Origin: Arenibacter aquaticus
GTDB taxonomy: Bacteria > Bacteroidota > Bacteroidia > Flavobacteriales > Flavobacteriaceae
DNA length: 64,000 nt
Direction of reading: 5' to 3'
Assembly (NCBI RefSeq): GCF_003957295.1
Contig: NZ_RQPJ01000019.1
Location: 42,943-106,942, forward strand
This document shows, in pieces, positions 26,993 to 38,374 of the stretch (positions are counted from its first letter, which is position 1; every line of letters begins with the position of its first letter). The translations under genes were made by a program, and so were the position numbers. Under the pieces are notes generated by a model. The model did no database searches. It was not told where the DNA came from and saw only the letters and a program-made list of their open reading frames with translations.

Positions 26993-27757
26993 ATGGATTT
27001 AAAAAACCAACATTTTGTTATAATTATAACTTTATTAATGTTCTTGGGTTGCAAGGAATCTCCTACCAGCTTGAAAAATATTGAAGGTCAAAGGATTCAA
27101 ATAAATTATGCCACCCCTCCAAATGATTCTATAGACCAAATAATAGCTCCCTACCGCAACAGAATAAATCAGGTTTTGGATAGTCCTCTAGCCTATTCCC
27201 CTAAGGTTATATCCAAAACCGATGGGATATTGAACACCACTGCCGGTAACTTTATTGCCGATATCATATTAGAAGAAGTAAACCCTATATTTGCAGCCAG
27301 AACCGGAAAAAAAATAGATTTTGTACTCTTAAATTTGGGGGGCATACGATCTGCAATCTCACAAGGAAATGTTACTACCAGAACCGCCTATGAGGTAATG
27401 CCATTTGAGAACAAGGTAGTTATAGCGGAAATGGACGGTAAGGGAGTCAGAGCCATGGTCTCCTTTCTTATTAGGTCCTCCCAGGCCCACCCTATTGCAG
27501 GTCTGCAGATAATAATGGATCAGGACAAAGTATTACAAGCCGTAAACATACAGGGGAAACCCTTTGACGAGAACCGTACCTATTTTGTGGCCACTTCTGA
27601 TTATTTGGTCAACGGTGGGGACAAAATGACTTTTTTTAAGGATCATATATCCCTAACCGATTCTGATTACTTGATTAGAAACGCCATGATTGATTATTTT
27701 AAGAAAGTAGACACCCTAAAAGCCGTTGTGGATGATAGGTTTGTACAAATAAATTAA
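26993..27757 (+). CDS. 5'-nucleotidase C-terminal domain lipoprotein
   Basis: 254 residues: lipobox FLGCKES (Cys 20), then a fold matching the substrate-recognition (C-terminal) half of UshA-type 5'-nucleotidases, with GNFIADIILEEV, LNLGGIRSAISQGNVT and FVATSDYLVNGGDKM. The metal-binding catalytic half is absent here and is encoded by the next gene, six bases downstream. The two products probably form one enzyme outside the cytosol, but that is inferred from adjacency. Confidence 0.9.
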   Translation: MDLKNQHFVIIITLLMFLGCKESPTSLKNIEGQRIQINYATPPNDSIDQIIAPYRNRINQVLDSPLAYSPKVISKTDGILNTTAGNFIADIILEEVNPIFAARTGKKIDFVLLNLGGIRSAISQGNVTTRTAYEVMPFENKVVIAEMDGKGVRAMVSFLIRSSQAHPIAGLQIIMDQDKVLQAVNIQGKPFDENRTYFVATSDYLVNGGDKMTFFKDHISLTDSDYLIRNAMIDYFKKVDTLKAVVDDRFVQIN

Positions 27758-27763
27758 GTAGCT

Positions 27764-28675
27764 ATGGACCGTAGAAAATTTTTATCAAGAACAGCAGCTT
27801 CCACTGCCTTTGTTGGTATGGGAGGCCTGGCCTTAAATTCTTGTAAGAATTCCTCAAAAAAACATATTACCATCTTACACACCAACGATGTACATAGCCA
27901 CATAGATCCTTTCCCCTTAAACCACTCCCTCTATCCCAATCTAGGAGGTATTGCCAGAAGGGCTACCCTAGTAGCCAATATAAGAAAAGAAAATCCCTGT
28001 ACACTTCTCTTTGATGCCGGAGATATTTTTCAAGGAACCCCTTATTTTAATTTCTATGGTGGGGAATTGGAGTTTAAGTTAATGAGCATGTTGCGATATG
28101 ATGCCGCTACCATAGGAAATCATGATTTTGACAATGGTCTGGACGGACTTGCCAGCCAACTTCCCTTTGCCAGGTTTAATTTCCTATCTGCCAACTACGA
28201 TTTTAGTAACACCCTATTGGATGGCCTAGTAGACCCATATAAAATATACACCCTTGAAGGCATAAAGGTAGGGGTCTTTGGCCTGGGGATAGAGCTTAAA
28301 GGATTGGTGACCAAAAAGCTTTACAAGGAAACGGTCTATTTAAATCCAATAGAAGTGGCCCAAGACATTAGCCTTAAGCTTAAAGAAACAGAAAAATGCG
28401 ATATAATTATCTGTCTATCCCACCTAGGATATCAATATAAAAATCCGCAAAAACCGGATGATCTTAAATTAGCGGCCCAGACCGAAAACATTGACCTTAT
28501 AATAGGTGGGCATACCCATACCTTTTTAGACCGCCCTACCATAGTACTCAATAGAAAGGAACAGCAAACCCTTGTAAACCAGGTTGGCTGTTTTGGGGTT
28601 AATCTAGGAAGAGTAGATTTTTATTTTGATAATGCGCAAACAAAAAGCTCGGAGGGAGTATCCATAAAGGTGTAA
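27764..28675 (+). CDS. Metallophosphatase half of a split 5'-nucleotidase
   Basis: 303 residues. Begins MDRRKFLSRTA with a twin-arginine-like signal and a possible lipobox LNSCK, so export is likely Tat or lipoprotein type. The catalytic calcineurin-like phosphoesterase motifs are all present: LHTNDVHSH (metal ligands), DAGDIFQG, GNHDFDNG, CLSHLG and GGHTHTF. The UshA C-terminal domain is missing but is supplied by the preceding gene. Confidence 0.92.
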   Translation: MDRRKFLSRTAASTAFVGMGGLALNSCKNSSKKHITILHTNDVHSHIDPFPLNHSLYPNLGGIARRATLVANIRKENPCTLLFDAGDIFQGTPYFNFYGGELEFKLMSMLRYDAATIGNHDFDNGLDGLASQLPFARFNFLSANYDFSNTLLDGLVDPYKIYTLEGIKVGVFGLGIELKGLVTKKLYKETVYLNPIEVAQDISLKLKETEKCDIIICLSHLGYQYKNPQKPDDLKLAAQTENIDLIIGGHTHTFLDRPTIVLNRKEQQTLVNQVGCFGVNLGRVDFYFDNAQTKSSEGVSIKV

Positions 28676-28684
28676 ACAGTAATT

Positions 28685-29518
28685 ATGATCAAGGAAAAAG
28701 AAAAATCAATTGTAGAAAAACAAATAATAAAAGTAAATGGCGAGAAGTCTGAGGAATGCCTGGATAAAATTGCCGTTGAAGAGCCCCTAGAAATTAGTAT
28801 AAGTATTTTAAGATCTACCCGCCCTATTGCCAGCAAAAATATTTCCATTACCATGAGAACTCCTGGCAATGATGTGGACTTGGCCACTGGATTCCTGTTC
28901 ACCGAGGGTATTATTGTATCTGCCCATCAAATCGCTACCACCAACCGTGATCCGAATAGCATCCTTTTCCAGCTCAATGATGCGGAAGACCTGGATCTTA
29001 GCAAACTGGAGCGTCATTTTTATACCAGCAGCAGTTGTGGGGTTTGTGGTAAAGCCAGTATAGAAGCAATAAAAACTGTATGCCGTTTACCGCCTACCTC
29101 TTCAGAGTTCCAAATAAACAAAAGCCTTATTTTATCGCTCCCCGATATACTCATGCAGGAACAAACTATATTTAACAATACGGGAGGAATCCATGCCGCA
29201 GCCCTGTTTGACCTCTCTGGTAAATTTATGGCCCTAAGGGAGGATGTTGGAAGACATAATGCTTTGGACAAACTCATTGGCCACAGCCTAAGGCAAGGGA
29301 AGTTGCCCTTGGGAGAACATTTGTTATTCTTAAGCGGCAGGGCAAGCTTTGAGTTGATCCAAAAAGCTGCCATGGCCGGAATCCACTTTATTATGGCTGT
29401 TGGCGCCCCCTCCAGTCTGGCAATAGAGATGGCCCAAGAACACAATATAACCCTAGTGGGGTTTGTTAGTAACAGCCGCTATAATATTTATACTGGGGCC
29501 CAGCGTATCAAAATTTAG
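28685..29518 (+). CDS. fdhD: Formate dehydrogenase accessory sulfurtransferase FdhD
   Basis: Transfers sulfur from a cysteine desulfurase to the bis-MGD molybdenum cofactor of formate-dehydrogenase-type enzymes. 277 residues; the active CxxC is C118/C121 in SSSCGVCGKAS, with TGFLFTEGII before it and the REDVGRHNALDKLIG and LSGRASFELIQKAAMAGI motifs after it. It is 9 bases after the nucleotidase gene and upstream of a molybdopterin oxidoreductase, its probable client. Confidence 0.96.
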   Translation: MIKEKEKSIVEKQIIKVNGEKSEECLDKIAVEEPLEISISILRSTRPIASKNISITMRTPGNDVDLATGFLFTEGIIVSAHQIATTNRDPNSILFQLNDAEDLDLSKLERHFYTSSSCGVCGKASIEAIKTVCRLPPTSSEFQINKSLILSLPDILMQEQTIFNNTGGIHAAALFDLSGKFMALREDVGRHNALDKLIGHSLRQGKLPLGEHLLFLSGRASFELIQKAAMAGIHFIMAVGAPSSLAIEMAQEHNITLVGFVSNSRYNIYTGAQRIKI

Positions 29519-29586
29519 GGATATACCCTTTGAGGCTTACTAGCTAATCCCTAACTTTATATACCTGTGATAAAAATATAGAACCT

Positions 29587-29961
29587 ATGAAGATTAGAAT
29601 ACAAAGAAACTCAATTCGGTTTAGACTTACCCGTTCAGAAGTGGCCTTATTGAAAAAAAATGGCTCACACAGGGAGCAGACTGCCTTTAACGGCAAAAGT
29701 TTTGGCTATGCGGTTGCCGCCAAAGAGGGTATTACCCAGCTCGAAGCTGAATTCCAGGAAGACACTATTACCCTCTTCCTGCCCAAAACAGAAAGTGAAA
29801 AGTGGCCCGATAGCGAGCAAGTAGGCTACGAAAACAAGATGGTTTTAAAGGACGGACAGCTACTCAATTTATTATTGGAAAAAGATTTTGTGTGTCTGGA
29901 TGAGCGCACAGAGGACCAGTCCGACCAATACCCCAATCCTGCAGCAACTACCAAAACATAA
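29587..29961 (+). CDS. Small protein of unknown function in the fdhD locus (DUF7009-like)
   Basis: 124 residues, cytosolic by appearance. It starts MKIRIQRNSIRFRLTRSEV and has a beta-rich body with SFGYAVAAKEG and EKDFVCLDER. I believe it belongs to the family catalogued as DUF7009, found beside FdhD-type genes in Bacteroidota, but cannot confirm this. Its stop overlaps by one base the start of the molybdopterin oxidoreductase (TAATGG), which implies coupled translation and a role in maturing or using that enzyme. Confidence 0.75.
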   Translation: MKIRIQRNSIRFRLTRSEVALLKKNGSHREQTAFNGKSFGYAVAAKEGITQLEAEFQEDTITLFLPKTESEKWPDSEQVGYENKMVLKDGQLLNLLLEKDFVCLDERTEDQSDQYPNPAATTKT

Positions 29962-32270
29962 TGGCACATCCTCCAAAGAAAAAATATCCGAGTCCCACCC
30001 CTCCCGAAAAATTGACGGGTATAAAAACCACCCAACCCAAAATGGTGGCTGCAGGTATACCTGCGGTTATATCCTCGGCCAAACATGTCTTTGGCGAAAT
30101 GGGTATTGGCAGGGGACTAAAAGCCTTGGCCAACCTCAATCAAAAAGGGGGCATTGATTGTCCGGGCTGCGCTTGGCCCGATCCTGATGACGAACGGAGT
30201 ACCATTGCCGAATACTGCGAAAATGGAGCCAAGGCCATTGCAGAGGAAGCGACAACCAAAAAACTTGATGTTGAATTTTTCCAAAAGAACAGCGTTTCCC
30301 AACTATCTACCCTATCCGACTATGAAATTGGAAAAAAAGGCAGAATAGCACAGCCTATGTACCTGCCAAAGGGGAGCGACTTCTATGAGGAAATAAGTTG
30401 GGAAAAGGCATTTGGCAAAATTGCAGAACACCTAAACGGATTAAAGAGTCCGGATGAGGCCATTTTTTATACCTCTGGAAGAACCAGCAATGAAGCTGCC
30501 TTTCTGTACCAGCTCTTTGTTCGTGAATACGGCACCAATAACATGCCCGATTGTAGCAATATGTGCCATGAAAGTAGTGGGGTAGCACTTATGGACACTC
30601 TGGGCATAGGTAAGGGGTCTGTAACTTTGGACGACTTCTACCAAACAGAGGTCATTCTTATCCTAGGTCAAAATCCGGGCACCAACCATCCTAGAATGTT
30701 AAGCGCCCTAAAAAAAGCCAAAAAAAATGGGGCCATTATAATATCTATAAACCCCTTGGTAGAAACAGGTTTGTTAAATTTCAACAACCCACAAGAACTT
30801 AAAGGGGCATTAGGAATAAAGTCAAAATTAACGGACCTGTACCTCCAAGTAAAAATAAATGGAGATATGGCCCTACTACAAGCGTTGGCACAACTAATGC
30901 TTATAGAAGAGGATGCCCAGCCGGGGAGCGTTTTTGACCTTTCCTTTATTGAGGAGAAAACTAATGGATACAAGGCATATCTAGACCACATACGAACACA
31001 GAACATAGAGGAACTCATTGAGGAATGTGGAATACCCTTTGAAACTCTTAAAAAGGTTGCTAATATCTTATGCAGCAACAAAAAGATTATAGCTTGCTGG
31101 GCCATGGGGCTTACACAGCATAAAAACTCCGTAAACACCATAAAAGAGTTGGTTAATCTTTTATTGTTAAAAGGCAGCATAGGGAAACCAGGGGCCGGCA
31201 CCTGTCCCGTCCGTGGCCACAGCAATGTACAGGGCGATAGGACCATGGGGATATACGAAAAGCCCCCAAAATACCTGTTGGACAACTTGGAAAAATCCTT
31301 TGGTTTTAAGCCGCCAACCAAACATGGGTACGATACCGTTGATAGTATAAAAGCCATGCATTCTGGTAAGGCCAGGGTATTTTTTGCCATGGGAGGCAAT
31401 TTTCTTTCCGCCACCCCGGATACCCTATATACCGCTAGTGCCCTGCAAAAATGTGATTTAACCGTTCAGGTATCTACAAAACTGAATCGAAGCCACCTCA
31501 TCCATGGAAAAGAAGCTCTTATTCTACCCTGCTTGGGTAGGACGGACAAAGATCTTATTGACGGGGAATTACAATTTGTAAGTGTAGAAAACTCAATGGG
31601 AATAGTACATAGCTCCAAGGGTAGTCTTAATCCCATTTCTGCCCAACTACTAAGCGAACCATACATTGTATGTAAACTCGCCATGGCCACCTTAAAAAAC
31701 TCTAAAGTAAACTGGAAACTATACCTGGAACATTATGATCACATACGGGACAGCATAGAAAAGTGTATTCCCGGGTTTAAAGATTATAACCAACGGGTGC
31801 GGATACCCGCCGGATTTTACCTTCCTAACGGAGCACGGAACAACAGCTACGAAACCTCTACCGGGAAAGCTAATTTTAGTATTTCCTATAATGAAGCCAT
31901 AGTTCTGGCCGAAGATGAATTCTTAATGATGACCATTAGAAGCCATGACCAATTTAATACTACCATTTACGGATTAAACGACAGATATAGGGGCATATAC
32001 CATGAACGACGGGTTCTGCTTATTAATCCCAAGGATATGGAAAAACACAACCTAAGGGAAAGACAACTGGTAGACCTGTATAATTATCACGGGAATACAG
32101 AAAGAGTGGCAAGGAATTTTATTGTACTTGCCTACAATATTCCCCAGCAATGCTGCGCCACTTACTTTCCCGAAGCCAATGTTTTGGTCCCTTTAAACAG
32201 CACGGCCGACAAGAGCAATACCCCAACCTCAAAATCTGTAATTATAAAAATACAAAGTCATGAGGCCTAA
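29961..32270 (+). CDS. FdhF/YdeP-type molybdopterin oxidoreductase
   Basis: Bis-MGD oxidoreductase alpha subunit of 769 residues, closest by motif to the YdeP / oxidoreductase-alpha type. It has CPGC at residues 67-70 in IDCPGCAWPD, then PDCSNMCHES at the usual active-site position, LILGQNPGTNHPR, PVRGHSNVQGDRTM and a C-terminal MGD-binding domain ending around CCATYFPEANVLVP. There is no selenocysteine codon and no N-terminal 4Fe-4S ferredoxin modules or beta/gamma partners nearby, so the electron acceptor and substrate (formate or another) are open. Confidence 0.92.
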   Translation: MAHPPKKKYPSPTPPEKLTGIKTTQPKMVAAGIPAVISSAKHVFGEMGIGRGLKALANLNQKGGIDCPGCAWPDPDDERSTIAEYCENGAKAIAEEATTKKLDVEFFQKNSVSQLSTLSDYEIGKKGRIAQPMYLPKGSDFYEEISWEKAFGKIAEHLNGLKSPDEAIFYTSGRTSNEAAFLYQLFVREYGTNNMPDCSNMCHESSGVALMDTLGIGKGSVTLDDFYQTEVILILGQNPGTNHPRMLSALKKAKKNGAIIISINPLVETGLLNFNNPQELKGALGIKSKLTDLYLQVKINGDMALLQALAQLMLIEEDAQPGSVFDLSFIEEKTNGYKAYLDHIRTQNIEELIEECGIPFETLKKVANILCSNKKIIACWAMGLTQHKNSVNTIKELVNLLLLKGSIGKPGAGTCPVRGHSNVQGDRTMGIYEKPPKYLLDNLEKSFGFKPPTKHGYDTVDSIKAMHSGKARVFFAMGGNFLSATPDTLYTASALQKCDLTVQVSTKLNRSHLIHGKEALILPCLGRTDKDLIDGELQFVSVENSMGIVHSSKGSLNPISAQLLSEPYIVCKLAMATLKNSKVNWKLYLEHYDHIRDSIEKCIPGFKDYNQRVRIPAGFYLPNGARNNSYETSTGKANFSISYNEAIVLAEDEFLMMTIRSHDQFNTTIYGLNDRYRGIYHERRVLLINPKDMEKHNLRERQLVDLYNYHGNTERVARNFIVLAYNIPQQCCATYFPEANVLVPLNSTADKSNTPTSKSVIIKIQSHEA

Positions 32271-32321
32271 CCTTTAAAAAACTAAGCCTGCATTTCACTA
32301 TTCTTTGAAATTTGTTTTGTT

Positions 32322-32771
32322 ATGGTAACCCTAAAAAAAAGCAACTCCAAGGATCCTGATTTTATAAAACTGGTGAAGTTACTGGATGCCGATCTAAAGG
32401 TTAGGGATGGTGAAGAACATGACTTCTATGCCCAATTCAACGGTATTGAGGACATGGAACTGGTGATTGTTGCCTATAGGGAGCTTACCCCCATTGGTTG
32501 TGGCGCTTTAAAGGAGTACAACAACAACAGTATGGAAATCAAAAGAATGTTTGTCATGCCCCAAGAGCGCGGAAAGGGAATTGCCTCCATGATTTTAATG
32601 ACCATGGAAAAATGGGCCAGAAACAATAATTTTAGTTTTTGTATTCTGGAAACTGGACTTAGACAGCCAGAAGCCATTGCCCTTTATAGAAAGAATGATT
32701 ATTTAACCCAACCAAATTATGGACCCTATAAAGGAATACCCAATAGCGTTTGTTTTATAAAAAAATTATGA
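32322..32771 (+). CDS. GNAT family N-acetyltransferase
   Basis: 149 residues; the acetyl-CoA binding motif A is MFVMPQERGKGIASMIL at about 78-94, followed by ILETGLRQPEAIALYRKNDY. The acceptor substrate is unknown. It is 51 bases after the molybdopterin enzyme on the same strand. Confidence 0.92.
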   Translation: MVTLKKSNSKDPDFIKLVKLLDADLKVRDGEEHDFYAQFNGIEDMELVIVAYRELTPIGCGALKEYNNNSMEIKRMFVMPQERGKGIASMILMTMEKWARNNNFSFCILETGLRQPEAIALYRKNDYLTQPNYGPYKGIPNSVCFIKKL

Positions 32772-32821
32772 CCTTCTTTTCTAAATCCCTAACTTAAGAC
32801 TCTTTAATTAAATAATCAACA

Positions 32822-33619
32822 ATGCACTCTAATTTAAATCCAATGCACAAAACAGTTTACCTATCCATTCTTTTACTTTTCCTAACCATAAACAGCTTTG
32901 GTCAAAAAGGCCAACGAGAATATTACCAAATAAAAACCTATCTCTTGGACACTGAAGAGCAGGAGCAAAAGACAGATAACTATCTTAAATCTGCCCTATT
33001 GCCGGCGCTCAAAAGATTAAACATACACCATGTTGGTGTCTTTAAACCTAGGACTATAGATTCCCTGAATCCACGAAGTATAAAGGTTTTAATACCCATG
33101 AAGAGCATTGCACAGTTAGAAACCTTAAGATCCAAACTTGAAAAGGACAAGCTATATATGGACGCAGCAAAGGACTTCTTGTATGCCCCTTACCAAAATC
33201 CCCCTTTTAAGCGGATTGAATCAATTCTTTTAAAGGCTTTTGTAGACATGCCCAAGATGAAGCCTTCCCCTTTGAGCGGACCACGTAAAGACCGCATATA
33301 CGAATTGAGAAGTTATGAATCGCACACCATAGGCAAGCATTGGAATAAGGTAGAGATGTTCAATAAGGGCGGGGAAGTAGCACTCTTTGACGATCTTGGT
33401 TTCAATGCAGTTTTCTACGGCGAGGTACTTTCTGGAGCAACCATGCCCAATCTAATGTATATGACAACTTTTAAAGACCAGGCCAGCAGGGACGCGCATT
33501 GGAAATCCTTCTCCAATTCCCCGGTGTGGGAAAAATTAAAAATGGATCCCAATTACCAAAATAATGTTTCCAAGAACGTTACCCGTTTTTACTACCCTAC
33601 AGAATATTCCGATTATTGA
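32822..33619 (+). CDS. Exported NIPSNAP family protein
   Basis: 265 residues with a signal peptide ending near NSFGQ; an internal ATG at 32843 (MHKTVYL) is an equally good start. Two NIPSNAP-type dimeric alpha/beta barrel units are visible: EYYQIKTYLLDTEEQEQKTD in the first half and RIYELRSYESHTIGKHWNKV in the second, ending with SNSPVWEKLK. The function of exported bacterial NIPSNAP proteins is not established. A bidirectional terminator follows. Confidence 0.85.
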   Translation: MHSNLNPMHKTVYLSILLLFLTINSFGQKGQREYYQIKTYLLDTEEQEQKTDNYLKSALLPALKRLNIHHVGVFKPRTIDSLNPRSIKVLIPMKSIAQLETLRSKLEKDKLYMDAAKDFLYAPYQNPPFKRIESILLKAFVDMPKMKPSPLSGPRKDRIYELRSYESHTIGKHWNKVEMFNKGGEVALFDDLGFNAVFYGEVLSGATMPNLMYMTTFKDQASRDAHWKSFSNSPVWEKLKMDPNYQNNVSKNVTRFYYPTEYSDY

Positions 33620-33703
33620 TTATAATCTTCATAAGGTATAATTTCATTCTTGAAATGAGCAATAAAACCCCTTGATACGGATTACGAATTTATAAAACAC
33701 AAT

Positions 33704-33732
33704 AAAGGCCGTACAATACGTTACGGCCTTTT
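33704..33732. terminator. Bidirectional terminator between convergent genes
   Basis: AAAGGCCGTA (33704-33713) pairs with TACGGCCTTT (33722-33731) around an 8-base loop, with A-rich sequence before and T-rich after. It serves the NIPSNAP gene and the convergent small gene. Confidence 0.85.
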
Positions 33733-33775
33733 AATTTTTAGAAACTTCATGGTTTTTTTCCCAGAACAAGCTTTA

Positions 33776-34084
33776 CTACTGTTGATGGGCCAAAAAATAC
33801 TCTACCAATTGTTTCTGTTCTTCTTCCAAATTTATCACAGGATATTTTTTACCGGCCATTCTGTACCAATACCCAGCATTAAATTTATCTCCCTCTTTTC
33901 TATGTAAATATGCATGAATCCAACTTCCGTTGTTGTCGTGCATCTCCTGTGCTATATCATGGGAGGCCTCCCAGTCCCCTTTAGCGTCATACCACATGGC
34001 TTTCAGGGCATCAGACCAAGTAGACAACGGGGAATCATGTTCTAGCGTTTTAGAAAAGGTTTCAAAGTTTTTTGGTATGGACAT
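33776..34084 (-). CDS. Conserved small protein of unknown function
   Basis: 102 residues, no signal or membrane segment. It is rich in W/H/Y with a conserved-looking core LKAMWYDAKGDWEASHDIAQ, HAYLHRKEGDKFNAGYWY and RMAGKKYP. I have the impression of a widespread helical, repeat-like small protein but cannot name the family. It is 23 bases after the FAH-family gene on the same strand and so probably belongs to the GntP-FAH transcript. Confidence 0.75.
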   Translation of the reverse strand: MSIPKNFETFSKTLEHDSPLSTWSDALKAMWYDAKGDWEASHDIAQEMHDNNGSWIHAYLHRKEGDKFNAGYWYRMAGKKYPVINLEEEQKQLVEYFLAHQQ

Positions 34085-34107
34085 GTTTCTTAAATCCGTT
34101 TTTTTAG

Positions 34108-34941
34108 TTAGGCTACGGTATTGGAAAGGGTTCCAATAGCATCTATGGTTATGTTGATCTGGTCGCCATGCTCCAAGGTAAAGGAGTCTGGGGGCACTAC
34201 CCCGGTTCCCGTCATTAAAAGGCTGCCATAAGGAAAAGACATTTCCTTGTATAGATATTGAACGAGGTCTGTTAACTTTCTTTTTATCCGTCCTACTTCG
34301 GTCTCCCCCTCAAAAACTATTTTGCCATTTCGGATTATGGTTATACCTATTTTGGATTCCAATGAAATAGGCTCCTTACTAAGCCAAATACATGGCCCAA
34401 CGGCGGCTGCCCCATCGTAACTTTTTGCCTGTGGCAGATATAGGGGATTCTCCCCTTCTATATCCCTGGAACTCATATCGTTTCCAATGGTATAGCCTAT
34501 GATTTTGGCATTTGGTGAAATTACCAAGGTTAATTCCGGTTCGGGAACGTTCCATTTTGAATCCTTTCTTATCCTCACATCCTGCTTATGCCCAACGGCA
34601 CGTTCAGGGGTGCTTTTAAAGAATAGTTCCGGTCTTTCTGCATGGTAGACCCTATCGTAAAAATCACCTCCCCCAGCATCCTTGGATTCTTCTATACGTG
34701 CCTCCCTACTACTGTAGTAGGTAACCCCTGATGCCCAAATTTCTTGACGCCCTACAGGAGGTAACACCCCCGCGGTCAACAACGACTCGCTATCGGATAT
34801 GGGCTGCAGTGTAGAAATTAGATCCAATGTATTGTCATAAATATCATCATCTGCAATAAACAAATCCCAATCTTTTGTACTTAAATAATATTGGTTGTCA
34901 TTTTCAATCAGAATTCCATGGTTGGTCTTATATACTCTCAT
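34108..34941 (-). CDS. Fumarylacetoacetate hydrolase family protein
   Basis: 277 residues. The N-terminal third is variable. The catalytic FAH domain contains GVTYYSSREARIEE, PELTLVISPNAKIIGYTIGNDMSSRDIEG with the metal-binding acidic residues, and GSLLMTGTGVVPPDSFTL. The family includes hydratases and hydrolases of sugar-acid and aromatic breakdown (for example 2,4-diketo-3-deoxy acid hydrolases). Being next to a GntP permease favours a sugar-acid substrate; this is inference. Confidence 0.9.
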   Translation of the reverse strand: MRVYKTNHGILIENDNQYYLSTKDWDLFIADDDIYDNTLDLISTLQPISDSESLLTAGVLPPVGRQEIWASGVTYYSSREARIEESKDAGGGDFYDRVYHAERPELFFKSTPERAVGHKQDVRIRKDSKWNVPEPELTLVISPNAKIIGYTIGNDMSSRDIEGENPLYLPQAKSYDGAAAVGPCIWLSKEPISLESKIGITIIRNGKIVFEGETEVGRIKRKLTDLVQYLYKEMSFPYGSLLMTGTGVVPPDSFTLEHGDQINITIDAIGTLSNTVA

Positions 34942-34951
34942 TCTATATAAA

Positions 34952-36286
34952 TTAAATTAACAAGCTTATCAGGGTTAAAATTATCATGGCGGAAAGGCCC
35001 AAAATAACAGTGCCTAAACTGTGGGTCCGGTATCCCTCACCTACTTTCATATCACTCAATTGGGTAACTACCCAAAAAAAGCTATCGTTGGCATGGGACA
35101 CTACAGCAGCTCCCGCCCCAATGGCTACCACCGCCAATGCCTTGGATACCTCAGTATCAAAACCCATAACGGGCAATAAAGGAGCTATAATAGAAGCTGT
35201 GGTTATTATGGCCACAGTAGACGACCCTTGGGCGGTCTTTAACCCGGCCGCGATAAGAAAGGGCAACCAAATTCCCAAGTTGCCGTTGCCAACGTTCGCT
35301 TCAAGCAAACTACTAATATTGGATGTTTGCAAAACTTTTCCAAAAGCCCCGCCCGCCCCGGTTATCAAAATTATAATGGCTGCTGATGTAAGGGCCTCCC
35401 CTATCCACCCCGTGGTACCCAACATCTCCCTATCCAATTTCTTGGGCAGTGTAAAAGACAAAACCATCCCCAGCAATAAGGCTACCACAGGATTCCCTAT
35501 AAAACCAATTGCAGTTCTAAAGTAGCCATCACCAAAGGGTTGGGTAGGATACTCGGCAAAAGACCTTAATACAATCAAAACTATGGGCACTATAATTGGA
35601 ATAAAAGATTTAAAGACCGATGGGGCCTGTTCTAACTGAGCATTGATCTCCTGCTGTGTTATCTTGGGAGCTGGATCGATAAAAACTTTGGCCCCAATTT
35701 TCTTGGCAAAGAAAATACATACCAGCAAGGCAGGAATACTAGTAAGCAATCCAAAAAGGATTACCTGTCCCAAATCCGCACCTATTATTCCAGCAGCAGC
35801 TATTGGTCCAGGAGTTGGGGGCACCATGGTATGTGCGGCCATCAGCCCTAATGATAAAGCTACGGCAGTACCCCCCAAGGATAATTTGGCTTTCTTGGTC
35901 AGTGCCCTGTTCAATGGGGATACAATAATAAAACCACTATCGGCAAAAACAGGAATGGACACAAAATACCCAATAAATCCCATTGCCATATGAACGCGTT
36001 TGGGGCCTATGATACGCAATACTAAATTGGCCAAGGCATAGGCTCCGCCAGATTTCTCCAAGAAGGTACCAATAATTAAACCGGCAATAATAATGATCCC
36101 CACTCCACCTACAGTTCCTCCAAATCCGTCATTGATTGTTGTGATCAATTCATCCAATGGAAGCCCAGAAAAAATCCCGAACAACAAACATGCAGCCAAC
36201 AAAGCTAGGAAAGGATGCAGCTTAAAGCGTGTAGAAGCAACAATAATAAACACAATACAAATAAGAAGAAGTAGTATGGTATACAT
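34952..36286 (-). CDS. GntP family gluconate/H+ symporter-type permease
   Basis: Inner-membrane transporter of 444 residues with about 12 hydrophobic helices. Family motifs include GGVGIIIIAGLIIGTFLEKSG, FVSIPVFADSGFIIVSPL, PPTPGPIAAAG and the C-terminal SHANDSFFWVV. The substrate is probably gluconate or a similar sugar acid taken up with protons. It is the first gene of a run with the FAH-family hydrolase (10 bases apart) and the small conserved protein. Gluconokinase is encoded elsewhere (13.5 kb). Confidence 0.92.
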   Translation of the reverse strand: MYTILLLLICIVFIIVASTRFKLHPFLALLAACLLFGIFSGLPLDELITTINDGFGGTVGGVGIIIIAGLIIGTFLEKSGGAYALANLVLRIIGPKRVHMAMGFIGYFVSIPVFADSGFIIVSPLNRALTKKAKLSLGGTAVALSLGLMAAHTMVPPTPGPIAAAGIIGADLGQVILFGLLTSIPALLVCIFFAKKIGAKVFIDPAPKITQQEINAQLEQAPSVFKSFIPIIVPIVLIVLRSFAEYPTQPFGDGYFRTAIGFIGNPVVALLLGMVLSFTLPKKLDREMLGTTGWIGEALTSAAIIILITGAGGAFGKVLQTSNISSLLEANVGNGNLGIWLPFLIAAGLKTAQGSSTVAIITTASIIAPLLPVMGFDTEVSKALAVVAIGAGAAVVSHANDSFFWVVTQLSDMKVGEGYRTHSLGTVILGLSAMIILTLISLLI

Positions 36287-36379
36287 AAGGCTAATTGGTG
36301 CTTAACTTATTAATCTTCATAACTTCCCTTTTATGGTCTATATTAGATGTTGATTATTTTAGTTTAATTTGGAACCTAA

Positions 36380-38374
<1,995 letters not shown>

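Noticed and set aside
30090..30600. Possible selenocysteine in the formate-dehydrogenase-like enzyme
   Set aside because: No in-frame TGA; the active-site segment reads cysteine (CSNMC) and the gene is continuous.
30668..31414. Minus-strand open frame of 248 codons
   Set aside because: Antisense to the molybdopterin oxidoreductase, which has clear motifs; a codon-bias shadow.
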